Assembly: GCF_024029435.1 (NCBI RefSeq)
Contig: NZ_CP097118.1
Span: 124,001 to 188,000 of the forward strand
DNA length: 64,000 nt
Reading direction: 5' to 3'
From: Fructilactobacillus hinvesii
Lineage (GTDB): Bacteria; Bacillota; Bacilli; Lactobacillales; Lactobacillaceae
How positions within the stretch are numbered: position 1 is the first letter of the stretch; every line of letters starts with the position of its first letter. The position numbers and the translations under genes were made by a program. The notes under the pieces were generated by a model. It was not told where the DNA came from and did not search any database. It saw nothing but the letters and a program-made list of their open reading frames with translations. Shown in pieces: positions 34,602 to 44,645 of this stretch.

Positions 34602-35789
34602 CTATTCCACGACAATCGTGTGTGTCGCATTTAACTTGAAGGCTTCCTTCTTTTGACTCTTCATGCTTCGTTCTTGGAAATTAACTTCTACCACGTTTCC
34701 TGCGTTCCGTAGTTCAGCCGCTTTTGCTAGCGCGTCGTCAAAGATCCGGCTTGCTTCTTCCGGTTCCTTCCCCTTGGTATCCGTACAAATGAAGTAATCC
34801 ACCGCGTGTTCAGATTCCTTAGCTTGAACAACCGTTGCTAACCGTTCTTCTCCAAACGCAAAGCCGACTCCACCCATTTCTGGGCCGCCAAACTCTTGCA
34901 CCATGTTGTTGTACCGTCCTCCGGCACAGATGGTGGTGTATTCATCGCCAAAGGCTTGGGCCTTCGCCTGAATTTCAAACACCGTATCAGTGTAGTAATC
35001 CAAGCCCCGGACCAAGCGATCATCGACCACGTAGTCCACGTGAAGAATGTCTAAGGTGCGTTTTACTGCCGCAAAATAACGTTGCGAGCGTTCATTCAAA
35101 CTATCTTCTAACTTAGGCGCTCCGGCCACGATTTCTTGGTCATGGCGATCCTTACTGTCCAGAATCCGAAGGGGATTTTGTTCCAAGCGACGTTGGGAAT
35201 CACTACTTAGTTCATCCCGGTACTGTTCAAAGTATTCTACCAACGTATCCCGGTAAGCAGCTCGACTAGCATCGTCACCCAGTGTATTTAACTCGACCCG
35301 CAGATCTTCAATGTCCAATCCTTGGAAGATATCAATTGCTAACCGAATCACTTCCGCATCAATTTGGGGACTAACCGTGCCAATCGTTTCACAACCAATC
35401 TGATGGAACTCCCGGTTGTGCGTTGCTCCCGGCCGTTCGTAACGAAACATGGGTCCCATGTAGTATGTTTTTACTGGTTTAGGATGTTCTGGACCAAATA
35501 GCTTGTTTTCAACAAAGGATCGCACGATGCCGGCCGTTCCTTCTGGACGTAACGTGATGCTTCGTCCTCCCTTGTCTTCAAAGGAATACATTTGTTTGGT
35601 GACAATGTCTGAAGAGTCTCCGGAGGTTCGACTAAAAACATCCGTCTTTTCCACGAGAGGCGTTCTAATTTCAGCATAGTTGTAGCGGGCAAAAATCGTC
35701 CGTGCTGTATCTTCAATTCGTTGCCAGATCGCTGTTTGTTCTGGCAGGATGTCTTCCATCCCCCGAACGCGCTTGAATTTTCCGTCCAT
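34602..35789 (-). CDS. hisS: Histidyl-tRNA synthetase with a short C-terminus
   Basis: This 395-residue class II synthetase charges tRNA-His. Motif 2 FRYERPGATHNREFHQIGCE, the histidine-A loop RGLDYYTDTVFEI and motif 3 GVGFAFGEERL are intact, so it is not HisZ. HisRS is normally about 420-430 residues. Here the anticodon-binding domain stops after ATHTIVVE, about 30 residues before the usual end, immediately followed by a terminator; the last strand and helix are missing. The shine-dalgarno is weak. I see no T-box upstream. It could be a working short form or a second copy; that needs the rest of the genome. Confidence 0.85.
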   Translation of the reverse strand: MDGKFKRVRGMEDILPEQTAIWQRIEDTARTIFARYNYAEIRTPLVEKTDVFSRTSGDSSDIVTKQMYSFEDKGGRSITLRPEGTAGIVRSFVENKLFGPEHPKPVKTYYMGPMFRYERPGATHNREFHQIGCETIGTVSPQIDAEVIRLAIDIFQGLDIEDLRVELNTLGDDASRAAYRDTLVEYFEQYRDELSSDSQRRLEQNPLRILDSKDRHDQEIVAGAPKLEDSLNERSQRYFAAVKRTLDILHVDYVVDDRLVRGLDYYTDTVFEIQAKAQAFGDEYTTICAGGRYNNMVQEFGGPEMGGVGFAFGEERLATVVQAKESEHAVDYFICTDTKGKEPEEASRIFDDALAKAAELRNAGNVVEVNFQERSMKSQKKEAFKLNATHTIVVE

Positions 35790-35988
35790 GAATTATTCAA
35801 CCAACTTTCTTTTTGAGGTGTTTAGTTAAATTCTACCATTATTCTCGATTTTTGAATAATTTCCCCTTTATTTCCAAACATTTACTCCAAGTAAAGAGGT
35901 TACGTACATTTATTCGCTAAGATGGAATTAGTGTTCGTGATTTTCTTTGATTTTCCGCGATCTTTCTGCTATTCTATGATATTAATAA

Positions 35989-37152
<1,164 letters not shown>

Positions 37153-37162
37153 GAGGATTGGA

Positions 37163-38716
37163 ATGCCAAATTTAGCGAAAAAATATGATTCCGTGGTTGT
37201 GTTAGACTTCGGAAGTCAATACAACCAACTCATTACCCGCAGGATCCGGGAAATGGGCGTTTATTCCGAACTAAAGCCACACACCATGTCTGCCGCAGAG
37301 ATCAAAAAGATGGATCCCAAAGCCATCATCTTCTCTGGGGGCCCAAATAGTGTTAACGGTCCCAACGCATTAGGGGTGGACCCAGAGATCTTTAACCTGG
37401 GCTTGCCAATTCTCGGAATTTGTTACGGGATGCAACTGATGGCTCACGATCTCCCTGGTGGAGAAACCGTCACTGCTAAAAATAGTGAATACGGACAAGC
37501 CGACATCAACGTGACGGATCATAACTCCGAGTTCTTTAAGGACATGGACGAAAAGCAGCGCGTTTTGATGAGTCACGGGGACTTTGTTACCAAAGTTCCA
37601 GATGGGTTTTCGGCCACTGCCACTAGTGCCAACTGTCCAATTTCAGCCATGGCTGATTCAAAACGAGGCTTTTACGCCGTCCAATTCCACCCAGAAGTAA
37701 ACTTAACTGCTAAAGGTCGCGAAATGCTGCGGCACTTTGTCTTTGACATTGCCGGTGCGAAGGCCAACTGGTCGATGGACGACTTTATTGAAGACGAAAT
37801 TCAAAACATCAAAGAAACGGTTGGTGACAAACGGGTTATCCTCGGTTTATCTGGTGGAGTGGATTCTTCCGTGGTCGCCGTGCTGTTGCACCGGGCCATT
37901 GGTGATCAATTGATTCCCGTCTTCGTGGATCACGGTTTGCTCCGGAAAAACGAAGCCCAACAAGTTCTGAAATCATTGGGTGAAGACTTCGGGCTTAACA
38001 TTGATTTTGTAGATGCCAGTGAGCACTTCTTGGACAAACTCAAGGGAGTTACGGATCCTGAAAAGAAACGGAAGATCATCGGGAAAGAATTTATTGCAAC
38101 CTTCTCCAACGAAGCCCGCAAGTTTAAGGACGTGGACTTTTTGGCTCAAGGAACGCTTTACACCGATGTAATTGAATCCGGAACTGATACGGCCCAAACG
38201 ATTAAATCTCACCACAACGTCGGCGGGTTGCCAGAAGACTTGCAGTTCAAGCTAATTGAACCACTTAACAAGCTCTTCAAAGATGAAGTTCGTGAACTCG
38301 GCGAAAAACTGGGTATGCCTAGCGAACTCGTTTGGCGACAACCATTCCCTGGTCCGGGACTTGCCATTCGGGTCATTGGAGAAGTAACTCCCGAACGCCT
38401 CCGGATGGTACGTGATTCTGACGCCATTTTACGGGATGAATTTGCCAAAGCCGGACTCAACAAGACCGTTTGGCAGTACTTCACGGCTCTACCTGGCATC
38501 CGCAGCGTCGGGGTCATGGGTGACGAACGGACTTACGATGAAGCCGTCACGATTCGGGCCGTCACCTCTGTCGATGGAATGACCGCTGAATTTGCCGAAG
38601 TTCCGTGGGAAGTGCTCGGTAAGATTTCCAAACGCATCGTCGATGATGTTCCAGGAGTTAACCGGGTCCTGTATGACATTACGGGTAAGCCACCTGCCAC
38701 AATCGAATACGAATAA
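37163..38716 (+). CDS. guaA: GMP synthase (glutamine-hydrolysing)
   Basis: This 517-residue enzyme converts XMP to GMP. The class I amidotransferase domain has the Cys of [17 protein letters not shown] (about residue 85) and the His-Glu of QFHPEVN (about 174). The PP-loop [10 protein letters not shown] is at about 233, followed by the C-terminal dimerisation domain ([20 protein letters not shown]). Start chosen at the ATG with AGGAGG (37151) rather than an in-frame ATG overlapping guaB. Directly follows guaB, forming a guanine nucleotide operon ended by the hairpin at 38784. Confidence 0.97.
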   Translation: MPNLAKKYDSVVVLDFGSQYNQLITRRIREMGVYSELKPHTMSAAEIKKMDPKAIIFSGGPNSVNGPNALGVDPEIFNLGLPILGICYGMQLMAHDLPGGETVTAKNSEYGQADINVTDHNSEFFKDMDEKQRVLMSHGDFVTKVPDGFSATATSANCPISAMADSKRGFYAVQFHPEVNLTAKGREMLRHFVFDIAGAKANWSMDDFIEDEIQNIKETVGDKRVILGLSGGVDSSVVAVLLHRAIGDQLIPVFVDHGLLRKNEAQQVLKSLGEDFGLNIDFVDASEHFLDKLKGVTDPEKKRKIIGKEFIATFSNEARKFKDVDFLAQGTLYTDVIESGTDTAQTIKSHHNVGGLPEDLQFKLIEPLNKLFKDEVRELGEKLGMPSELVWRQPFPGPGLAIRVIGEVTPERLRMVRDSDAILRDEFAKAGLNKTVWQYFTALPGIRSVGVMGDERTYDEAVTIRAVTSVDGMTAEFAEVPWEVLGKISKRIVDDVPGVNRVLYDITGKPPATIEYE

Positions 38717-38783
38717 GAAATTGCGGGAACCGATTGGTTGAATAAATATTTAACGTTATCCCCTGGGAGTTCCTGAATTACGT

Positions 38784-38833
38784 AAAAGAGTCTCACCATT
38801 ATGAATTTTGTTCATAGTGGTGAGACTCTTTTT
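38784..38833 (+). terminator. Terminator of guaBA
   Basis: AAAGAGTCTCACCA pairs with TGGTGAGACTCTTT, with an inner TATGAA/TTCATA arm and T run. Confidence 0.9.
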
Positions 38834-38905
38834 GGCGTCTAAAATGTTATTTTTAATGTGTTATGATATTATTTATAAATTAGTTTAAATAAGGAGGTCA
38901 CTGCC

Positions 38906-39223
38906 ATGTTACATCGTGAAAATCAACTCCATCCTTCCAATTCAAGTTCAGCTGCCGATTTAATCAAAGAATTTATGGACTACCATTCGATTACACAGCA
39001 AGACTTAGCTCAAAGAATCGGGGTGTCTCAAAAACACATTTCTGAACTACTCAATAGAAAAACCTATTTAAATCCAGATGAAGCCCTTAAAATTCAAAAA
39101 GTAATGGGCATTTCTAGTTCCCTATTATTGAACTTAAACAGTAACTATCTGCTAAATGAACAAAAAGATAAAGTTATGGTCTCTGACAATAACGTCTATG
39201 AATGGACTAAAATTAATGAGTAA
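38906..39223 (+). CDS. HigA-like XRE family regulator (orphan)
   Basis: This 105-residue protein has an HTH at about residues 19-75 (MDYHSITQQDLAQRIGVSQKHISELLNRK), spaced like HigA antitoxins. The tail runs LLNLNSNYLLNEQKD... Usually HigB lies just upstream; here guaA and its terminator precede it and no toxin ORF is beside it, so it appears orphaned or is a regulator of another target. AAGGAGG precedes the ATG. It is AT-rich, monocistronic and convergent with the M20 peptidase. Confidence 0.78.
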   Translation: MLHRENQLHPSNSSSAADLIKEFMDYHSITQQDLAQRIGVSQKHISELLNRKTYLNPDEALKIQKVMGISSSLLLNLNSNYLLNEQKDKVMVSDNNVYEWTKINE

Positions 39224-39272
39224 AATTCAAAAATTACCAAATTAATTTAAACCATTAAGCAAAATAATAAAT

Positions 39273-39326
39273 AAAGCGCGTAACTGGAATTTAGTTTTAG
39301 AGCTAAATTCACGCTACGCGCTTTTT
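39273..39326. terminator. Bidirectional terminator
   Basis: AAGCGCGTA pairs with TACGCGCTT and an inner GAATTTAG with CTAAATTC. It serves the HigA-like gene and the M20 peptidase. Confidence 0.85.
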
Positions 39327-39350
39327 AATATTACGAAACTATAATTATAA

Positions 39351-40517
39351 CTATTTTGCTAACGTGGCTAGATAATTAGGAAAGAGGTCACGGTATAATT
39401 CTGTAAACTCTAAGTACATGTTTTCATCACAATACTCGTTCTTGTGGTGAGCCATTTCTGTTTTTCCCGGTCCAAAAACAACCGTATTGAATCCAACCGG
39501 ATGTTTTACCAAAAGCTTTGATGCATCCGTTGCCCCAGGAATTCCAATAACTGGAACATTAATTCCAACCTTATCCTTTACTAGTTTTTGGATCATGGGA
39601 ATTAACGTAGAATTAGCATCACCTTCAACAGAAATAATGTTCATACCCATTTCATGGGAAATCTTTCCATCTGCTGGTTGTTCAGCATTAAAAGCAGCTA
39701 CTCGCTTATCAATGATATCCATAACCGTTTGATTGTTAAATTCCGGAACAGTCCGAATATTAACTAGTGCCTCAGCTTCCGCTGGAATAGTATTAGCCTG
39801 GTTACCTCCCCGAATGACGTCAATGTTATAAACATCGTTACCAAGAATGTGATTCTTCACAGTGCTATCCTTGTGATCCAAATCAGCTTTCAGTTGATTC
39901 CAAAATTCAATCAATTGTTGAGCTGCATTCAATCCAAATTCAGGCATTGAACTGTGAGCAGCTTTTCCTTGGGATTTAAAGGTGATGTTAATTTCACCCT
40001 TGCTAGCATATGCAATCCGATAACCACTGGGCTCTCCAATTAGCAAAGCATCAACGTCATCCATATATCCCTGTTTCTCTAAAGCTTCAGCTCCAGGCAT
40101 ATCAACTTCTTCCCCCGCCGTGGCTAACAGTCGAATCGTACCTGGAATTAGCGTTCCCGCTTCCTTGAGTTCAATCATGGCAATTACCATGGCTGCCAAC
40201 CCACTTTTCATGTCAGTTACTCCTCGACCATATAATTTGCCATCTTTAGCCGTCATTTGGAATGGATTAGTGTCCCAATCATCGTTAACGGCAACTGTAT
40301 CCATGTGTCCAGTAATTGCTAAAACTGGTTTTTGATTCCCTAATTCTACCACTAAATTAGCTCGTGTTTCGTCATTTTCTAACGGAATGATTTTAGACTG
40401 AATATCGTGTTGCTGTAATAACTTTTGTAGGTATTCGGCCACTTCTAGTTCGTTTCCGTTTACACTATTAATGGCCACCAGATCACTTAAAATTTGTAAT
40501 TTTTCGTTTTTATCCAT
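39351..40517 (-). CDS. M20 family metallopeptidase (ArgE/DapE deacylase)
   Basis: This 388-residue dinuclear zinc enzyme has metal-binding/catalytic motifs GHMDTVAVND (His/Asp), GRGVTDMKSGLAAM (bridging Asp) and ATAGEEVDMPGA (catalytic Glu-Glu). The dimerisation domain is at about 180-290, and the C-terminal His falls in EMAHHKNEYCDENM. It could deacylate N-succinyl-diaminopimelate or N-acetylornithine, or be a general dipeptidase; sequence alone does not decide. The ATG (MDKNEK) has AAAGGA upstream; an earlier GTG has no site. Confidence 0.87.
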   Translation of the reverse strand: MDKNEKLQILSDLVAINSVNGNELEVAEYLQKLLQQHDIQSKIIPLENDETRANLVVELGNQKPVLAITGHMDTVAVNDDWDTNPFQMTAKDGKLYGRGVTDMKSGLAAMVIAMIELKEAGTLIPGTIRLLATAGEEVDMPGAEALEKQGYMDDVDALLIGEPSGYRIAYASKGEINITFKSQGKAAHSSMPEFGLNAAQQLIEFWNQLKADLDHKDSTVKNHILGNDVYNIDVIRGGNQANTIPAEAEALVNIRTVPEFNNQTVMDIIDKRVAAFNAEQPADGKISHEMGMNIISVEGDANSTLIPMIQKLVKDKVGINVPVIGIPGATDASKLLVKHPVGFNTVVFGPGKTEMAHHKNEYCDENMYLEFTELYRDLFPNYLATLAK

Positions 40518-40587
40518 TATTCCCAGTCCTTTGTAAACTCTAATTACCAATCAGCTAAATTATAGCAAATTCAATAACCATAAATTT

Positions 40588-40617
40588 AAAAGCAGGCTCA
40601 TATGCGAGTCTGCTTTT
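40588..40617 (-). terminator. Terminator of the XRE regulator gene
   Basis: AAAAGCAG-CTCATATGCGAG-CTGCTTTT forms a hairpin at the 3' end of the regulator gene, with an A/T-rich side for the minus strand. Confidence 0.8.
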
Positions 40618-41252
40618 TAGTTATATTTATCTAACATCAAGGACACGTGAAACAGGTGGCGCTTCAAATTTCGTTGCACTTTAATCTCCGTTAAATTAGC
40701 ATTCTCATCTACCATAAACAGGTGATTCTGCCATTTGCGTAACCGCCCTAAATAAAATTGCTGATCCTGCACCAATACCACCATTTGATTAATCAAATTA
40801 TCGACCTGTTCAAATTCGGTTAAAATCAGCAAGGATTCCTGCCCCATTCGAGAGGGCCACCGCTTAATTGGATACCGAATCAGATACTTACTGTTAACGT
40901 CAACTTGTGATTTCAAAAAAGGCAGGTAACAAATGAGATTATCAGGATGATCAAGATTATTTTTTACGAGTGGATTTTTTAAAAGTGGCAGCTGAAACAC
41001 GGGTTGTTGTTGATTATCCTGATCATACGCAGGATTAAAACCTGCCTGGCGCAATAACGTTTGCTCATCAATCCGTAATCCGTTGGCTAATTTTTTCACA
41101 GTACTGGGCTTGATTTCGTGGGTAGTACGCCCATTTTCTAATCTAGATATGTATGAAGCAGAGACATCTGCTTGCAAGGCTAATTGCCGAACTGAGTAGT
41201 TCCGCTTTGTTCGTTCTTGTCTTAAATACTCACCCAAACGTTCATTTGCCAT
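40617..41252 (-). CDS. XRE family regulator with unassigned C-terminal domain
   Basis: This 211-residue protein has an HTH at about residues 5-62 (LGEYLRQERTKRNYSVRQLALQADVSASYISRLENG). The remaining 145 residues have the size and strand pattern of the S24/LexA fold, but I see no Ser-Lys catalytic pair, so it would not self-cleave in the normal way. Start at ATG with GGAAGG at 9 nt; an earlier in-frame ATG has none. It is divergent from a small XRE gene and shares a palindrome-rich region with it. A repressor of the divergent operon is likely by layout. Confidence 0.78.
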   Translation of the reverse strand: MANERLGEYLRQERTKRNYSVRQLALQADVSASYISRLENGRTTHEIKPSTVKKLANGLRIDEQTLLRQAGFNPAYDQDNQQQPVFQLPLLKNPLVKNNLDHPDNLICYLPFLKSQVDVNSKYLIRYPIKRWPSRMGQESLLILTEFEQVDNLINQMVVLVQDQQFYLGRLRKWQNHLFMVDENANLTEIKVQRNLKRHLFHVSLMLDKYN

Positions 41253-41311
41253 GCAAAGCATCCTTCCCTTAGTTTTATTATCAGGTTCATGCATTAATTT
41301 TAAAGCAGTGT

Positions 41312-41374
41312 TGAAGAAACTTCATTATAGTTGAAGTTATCTGCATTTTTTATGTTGTTTTTATTTCAACATAA
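41312..41374. promoter_or_regulatory. Operator-like palindromes between divergent XRE genes
   Basis: TGAAG-AAA-CTTCA (41312-41324) is a perfect palindrome, with a related GTTGAAGTT at 41330-41338. TTATGTTG/CAACATAA (41350-41357 and 41367-41374) is an 8-bp inverted repeat. They overlap the promoter of the rightward gene. Confidence 0.6.
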
Positions 41375-41383
41375 ATTTATAAT
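41355..41383 (+). promoter_or_regulatory. Promoter of the small XRE / LysM gene run
   Basis: TTGTTT (41355-41360) and TATAAT (41378-41383) are spaced by exactly 17 bp, 22 bp before the small XRE start. The -35 lies inside the TTATGTTG inverted repeat, implying repression by a bound XRE protein. Confidence 0.65.
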
Positions 41384-41404
41384 GAACGTGGGAGGGAGGA
41401 AAAG

Positions 41405-41656
41405 ATGAGTCTAGTTGTCAAAGATCCTCACGATTTCAAACGACGCATTCGGCAGACAGGAAAAACGTCTAAAGACCTCGCCAAGTCACTAGGAATAACA
41501 GATCGTTATTTATCTAGCATTACTAATCAGAAAACTTCCTTTTCGAAGACCCTTGGTAAACTAATTTCCTATGAACTAAATGCTGATGAAAGTGAATTGT
41601 TTTTAACAACTAGTGTTGCATTAAAGTCTACACATGACCATGAAAATTTCTCATAA
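41405..41656 (+). CDS. Small Cro-like XRE regulator
   Basis: This 83-residue protein has an HTH at about residues 9-50 (FKRRIRQTGKTSKDLAKSLGITDRYLSSITNQKTSF), very like phage Cro/XRE immunity-type proteins. GGGAGGGAGGA precedes the ATG. It is divergent from the larger XRE gene, a lysogeny-switch-like layout, although the downstream genes are envelope proteins, not phage genes. The LysM gene starts 14 bp after its stop. Confidence 0.78.
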   Translation: MSLVVKDPHDFKRRIRQTGKTSKDLAKSLGITDRYLSSITNQKTSFSKTLGKLISYELNADESELFLTTSVALKSTHDHENFS

Positions 41657-41669
41657 GGAAGGTTTTGTT

Positions 41670-42959
41670 ATGAATATGAATAAAAAAAATTTACTAACAG
41701 GATTACTCTTGAGCTCTGTTGCTCTAGGAGTATTTGTCACAGCTAACAGCATTACTACTAACGCTTCCACTGGTAGTACGACTAAAACAACTGCTAAAGA
41801 TAAACCAGTCCAAAAAACAATTACAATTCAACCTGGTGATACGGTTTCTCAATACGCTGTTACTTACAACAGCACCGTTAAAGACATTGCCGATTTAAAC
41901 AAGCTGCCCGATGCTAACTTAATTTATGCAGGTGCTCAAATCACTATTCCCGTAAACACCAGAAAACCAGGTGAAAGCATCTACGCAGGTTGGAACCAAG
42001 CAGCAACCACCAATGGAACGAAAGCTGCTCAAGTAGTTACAGGTTCTAACTATCAAACTCCTGCTACTACTAACGAACAAGGAACTATTACCAAAGGAAA
42101 CGTTGCAACCACTAATAACGATACGGCTAATTCAAAAGCTGCAACAACCTCGACTAGTTCCCAAACAACTGCACCAGCTCCAATTGCTACTAACAATGCT
42201 GGTACAACTGTTTCAGGAACTAATACTCACGAAAATAGTGCAACCACTAATTCTGGAGTAGCTAACCCAGCTCCACAATCAAATGGTCAACCAACATCAA
42301 CAAATCCTGCTCCAGCACAAACCGGTAACCAAACTCAAGGTGGAGTTACTCCTACTCCAAACCAAGGCAGTCAAAGTACGCCCTCCACTCCCGTAGATAA
42401 TGGTTTGCACGCTAATAATGGTACCCAAACTCCAAGTCAAAATAACGGTGCTCCTAGTCAACCAAATACTGGAAACAGCACCGTTACAACTCCTACTCCA
42501 GGTACTCCTAACACTGATAAGCCAAGTCAAGAACCAATTCCAAATCAAGGAAACCAGGGACAAAATAATACCCCTAGCAACCCAACTAATGATGGAAATA
42601 GTAACCAAGGTCAACCAACTAACCCGTCTGACAATAAAAACAATGGACAATCTACTGAGTATGTTCCAACTGAAGCAGGCTTAAAAGCAGCATTACAAGC
42701 TAAAATTGACGATGACAATGCAAATGCTGGAATGAAAAATCATCCAGTAAATCCCCAAAGCTCAGGAACAATTAGTGGCGGTAGTGAAAACTTACCATTA
42801 AAGGGCGTATTTACATCAGATGAACAAGTTATTGACCAACTTTGGGAACAAGAAGGAAATGCTAATCTTGTAAAAGAAGAGCTTACCAGTTTCACTTTCA
42901 AAAATAATGGAAACGGTACATTTACAGTTGAATATACCGTGACTTACTACACTGCTTAG
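41670..42959 (+). CDS. Secreted LysM-domain protein
   Basis: This 429-residue protein has a signal peptide (KKNLLTGLLLSSVALGVFVTANS) ending near the TNA of residue 33-35. One LysM domain lies at about 50-97 (TIQPGDTVSQYAVTYNSTVKDIADLNKLPDANLIYAGAQ core). A long Thr/Asn/Gln/Pro-rich low-complexity stretch spans about 110-330. A C-terminal region of about 95 residues (EYVPTEAGLKAALQAKIDDDNAN onward) ends VEYTVTYYTA; I do not recognise it. AAGGAAGG precedes the chosen ATG. LysM would hold it to peptidoglycan; the end domain may be the functional part. Confidence 0.85.
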   Translation: MNMNKKNLLTGLLLSSVALGVFVTANSITTNASTGSTTKTTAKDKPVQKTITIQPGDTVSQYAVTYNSTVKDIADLNKLPDANLIYAGAQITIPVNTRKPGESIYAGWNQAATTNGTKAAQVVTGSNYQTPATTNEQGTITKGNVATTNNDTANSKAATTSTSSQTTAPAPIATNNAGTTVSGTNTHENSATTNSGVANPAPQSNGQPTSTNPAPAQTGNQTQGGVTPTPNQGSQSTPSTPVDNGLHANNGTQTPSQNNGAPSQPNTGNSTVTTPTPGTPNTDKPSQEPIPNQGNQGQNNTPSNPTNDGNSNQGQPTNPSDNKNNGQSTEYVPTEAGLKAALQAKIDDDNANAGMKNHPVNPQSSGTISGGSENLPLKGVFTSDEQVIDQLWEQEGNANLVKEELTSFTFKNNGNGTFTVEYTVTYYTA

Positions 42960-43008
42960 TTTAAATAAAAAATTCAATACTAGAAAAAAGTAATTTTACT
43001 AATCTGCA

Positions 43009-43042
43009 AAAAGAATTTCCTCAACCTAGGTAAATTCTTTTT
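43009..43042 (+). terminator. Terminator after the LysM gene
   Basis: AAAAAGAATTT pairs with AAATTCTTTTT. The next gene starts only 21 bp downstream, so the hairpin may be only a partial stop. Confidence 0.75.
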
Positions 43043-43063
43043 GTTTCTAAAGGAGTTTTCATA

Positions 43064-43570
43064 ATGAAATGTACTAATTGTGGTCAAGAACTCAACCCTG
43101 GACAAAAATTTTGCCCTAACTGTGGTCAATCAGTTCAACCTCAAGTCAAAAAAACGGTCAAATCAGAACCACCAAAGTCCGCTTCAACCGTTAAAGATGA
43201 ATGGGACCGTGCCGCTAAATCAACGTGGGACAAGATAAAAGAAAAACCCAGTCTTCAATGGATTATCGGTCTTTTCGCTTTTATCGTAATTGTGGGGGTT
43301 GTCATTTTTATGTTTAAACCTGAACAACTTAACGGCTCTTACTCTCATAGTACTAACTTAATTGTCACAAACGTGAAAGAAAAAGTAATGTTCAAAGGTA
43401 ATAAATTTACCGATAACCAAGGAGACGAAGGCACTTACAAAATTGATGGCGACCAGCTAAAGCTAGATGGAAAAATCAACGGCAAGAAGACCAAAGCCGT
43501 TGCCACTCTATCTAAAGATCGGAAGTCATTCGACCTATCAGGAGAAAAATTTACAAAAGATGATGAATAA
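43064..43570 (+). CDS. Zinc-ribbon membrane protein
   Basis: This 168-residue protein has an N-terminal zinc ribbon CTNCGQELNPGQKFCPNCG (residues 3-21, CxxC-x11-CxxC), a charged linker, one membrane helix (about 65-86) and an external region of about 80 residues with alternating strands (GTYKIDGDQLKLDGKINGKKT). The zinc_ribbon_2 plus one helix layout is common in Lactobacillaceae and of unknown function. Its stop overlaps the lipoprotein start. AAAGGAG precedes the ATG. Confidence 0.8.
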   Translation: MKCTNCGQELNPGQKFCPNCGQSVQPQVKKTVKSEPPKSASTVKDEWDRAAKSTWDKIKEKPSLQWIIGLFAFIVIVGVVIFMFKPEQLNGSYSHSTNLIVTNVKEKVMFKGNKFTDNQGDEGTYKIDGDQLKLDGKINGKKTKAVATLSKDRKSFDLSGEKFTKDDE

Positions 43571-44621
43571 AAAGATTAGTTTATTAGCAGTTGCCGGTGT
43601 GACCCTCTTAACTATAACCGCTTGTGGTAGTCAGGGTCAGAGTAAGTCCGATTCAAAATCCAGTTCTACTACCACTCATGCAACTAAAAAATCAGATTCA
43701 AAAAAAATGAATAATAAAAAGCAAGCCGACAAGCAAAAGACTCCAACTGAGCAATCAATGAACTTGCAACAAATTCAGAAAGGAAATTATCAAAGTATCG
43801 CTGGAGATTGGCAAGAAGTGGGTCGGGTTGAGAATCATCATGATGGCAATGGTCCTACCTACGTTAGTGGTGGTCAGGATCAATTAACCGTTACCCAAAA
43901 TGAACTTAGAACTACTGACATCACAATGCAGGGCACTAAGTTGACTGACCACAATGGTACTCACGATTTGGGTTTCATTGATGCAAATGGACAACTTCAA
44001 GCTCAATTAAAAGACGAGGATAGTGCCCCAATTAACTGGATCATTACCTTTTATCCAAAAGGTAATGCCACCGACTTTAACGAGGATGGTAGCAAGACCG
44101 CTAACCAACAAGACTTAATCTCTGTTTGGACCAGTAATAACAACGTCAAAACTGTTTATGCTAAAAAGTCCGGGAATGCTACTAAGGAGCAAGCCAAAAC
44201 AGATCAACAACCGAAACAAGAAGCTAGTTCAAAGTTTAATCTAAATCAATTAATGAATAATAACTTTAGTAGTTTGGTTGGAAAATGGCAGAATCAAGCT
44301 GGCGATTCCTTTACGGTTACTAACCAAGTGGAAGACAAACCAGATGATTCTAATGTGATGTACAAAAAAGGGGCCGTCGTTGAAAATCACGATACAAACG
44401 GTCACAAGACTGTTATTGGAACCGGAAGTATGAGCAATGGCTATTTGATGAGCGGGATTGGTACCTTTGATACCCAAACGCCGGGTGCATTTGAACCACT
44501 TGCGATTGTTCCCAAAGGACAAAAAGCAGGTGATCAGGATGATTCTAATGTGAATAAGGATCGATTAATTATTGGTGGCGGACAAACTGGTTATGCCAGC
44601 CAGGCTTATTACCGTCAGTAA
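43563..44621 (+). CDS. Lipoprotein, function unknown
   Basis: This 352-residue protein has a lipoprotein signal MNKKISLLAVAGVTLLTITAC with the lipobox ITAC, then a Ser/Lys/Thr-rich spacer. Two internal segments are alike: NLQQIQKGNYQSIAGDWQ and NLNQLMNNNFSSLVGKWQ. Each opens a beta-rich region of about 110-130 residues, suggesting a duplicated domain of the DUF6287/lipocalin-like kind seen in lactobacilli. The start overlaps the end of the zinc-ribbon gene (ATGATGAATAA), so translation is coupled. The precise start among two adjacent ATGs is uncertain. Confidence 0.8.
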   Translation: MNKKISLLAVAGVTLLTITACGSQGQSKSDSKSSSTTTHATKKSDSKKMNNKKQADKQKTPTEQSMNLQQIQKGNYQSIAGDWQEVGRVENHHDGNGPTYVSGGQDQLTVTQNELRTTDITMQGTKLTDHNGTHDLGFIDANGQLQAQLKDEDSAPINWIITFYPKGNATDFNEDGSKTANQQDLISVWTSNNNVKTVYAKKSGNATKEQAKTDQQPKQEASSKFNLNQLMNNNFSSLVGKWQNQAGDSFTVTNQVEDKPDDSNVMYKKGAVVENHDTNGHKTVIGTGSMSNGYLMSGIGTFDTQTPGAFEPLAIVPKGQKAGDQDDSNVNKDRLIIGGGQTGYASQAYYRQ

Positions 44622-44645
44622 TCAGTAAATGGAAGGAATTTATTA

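Noticed and set aside
43467..43560. Longer start for the lipoprotein
   Set aside because: It would place about 31 non-signal residues before a clear lipoprotein signal and overlap the zinc-ribbon gene by 100 bp.
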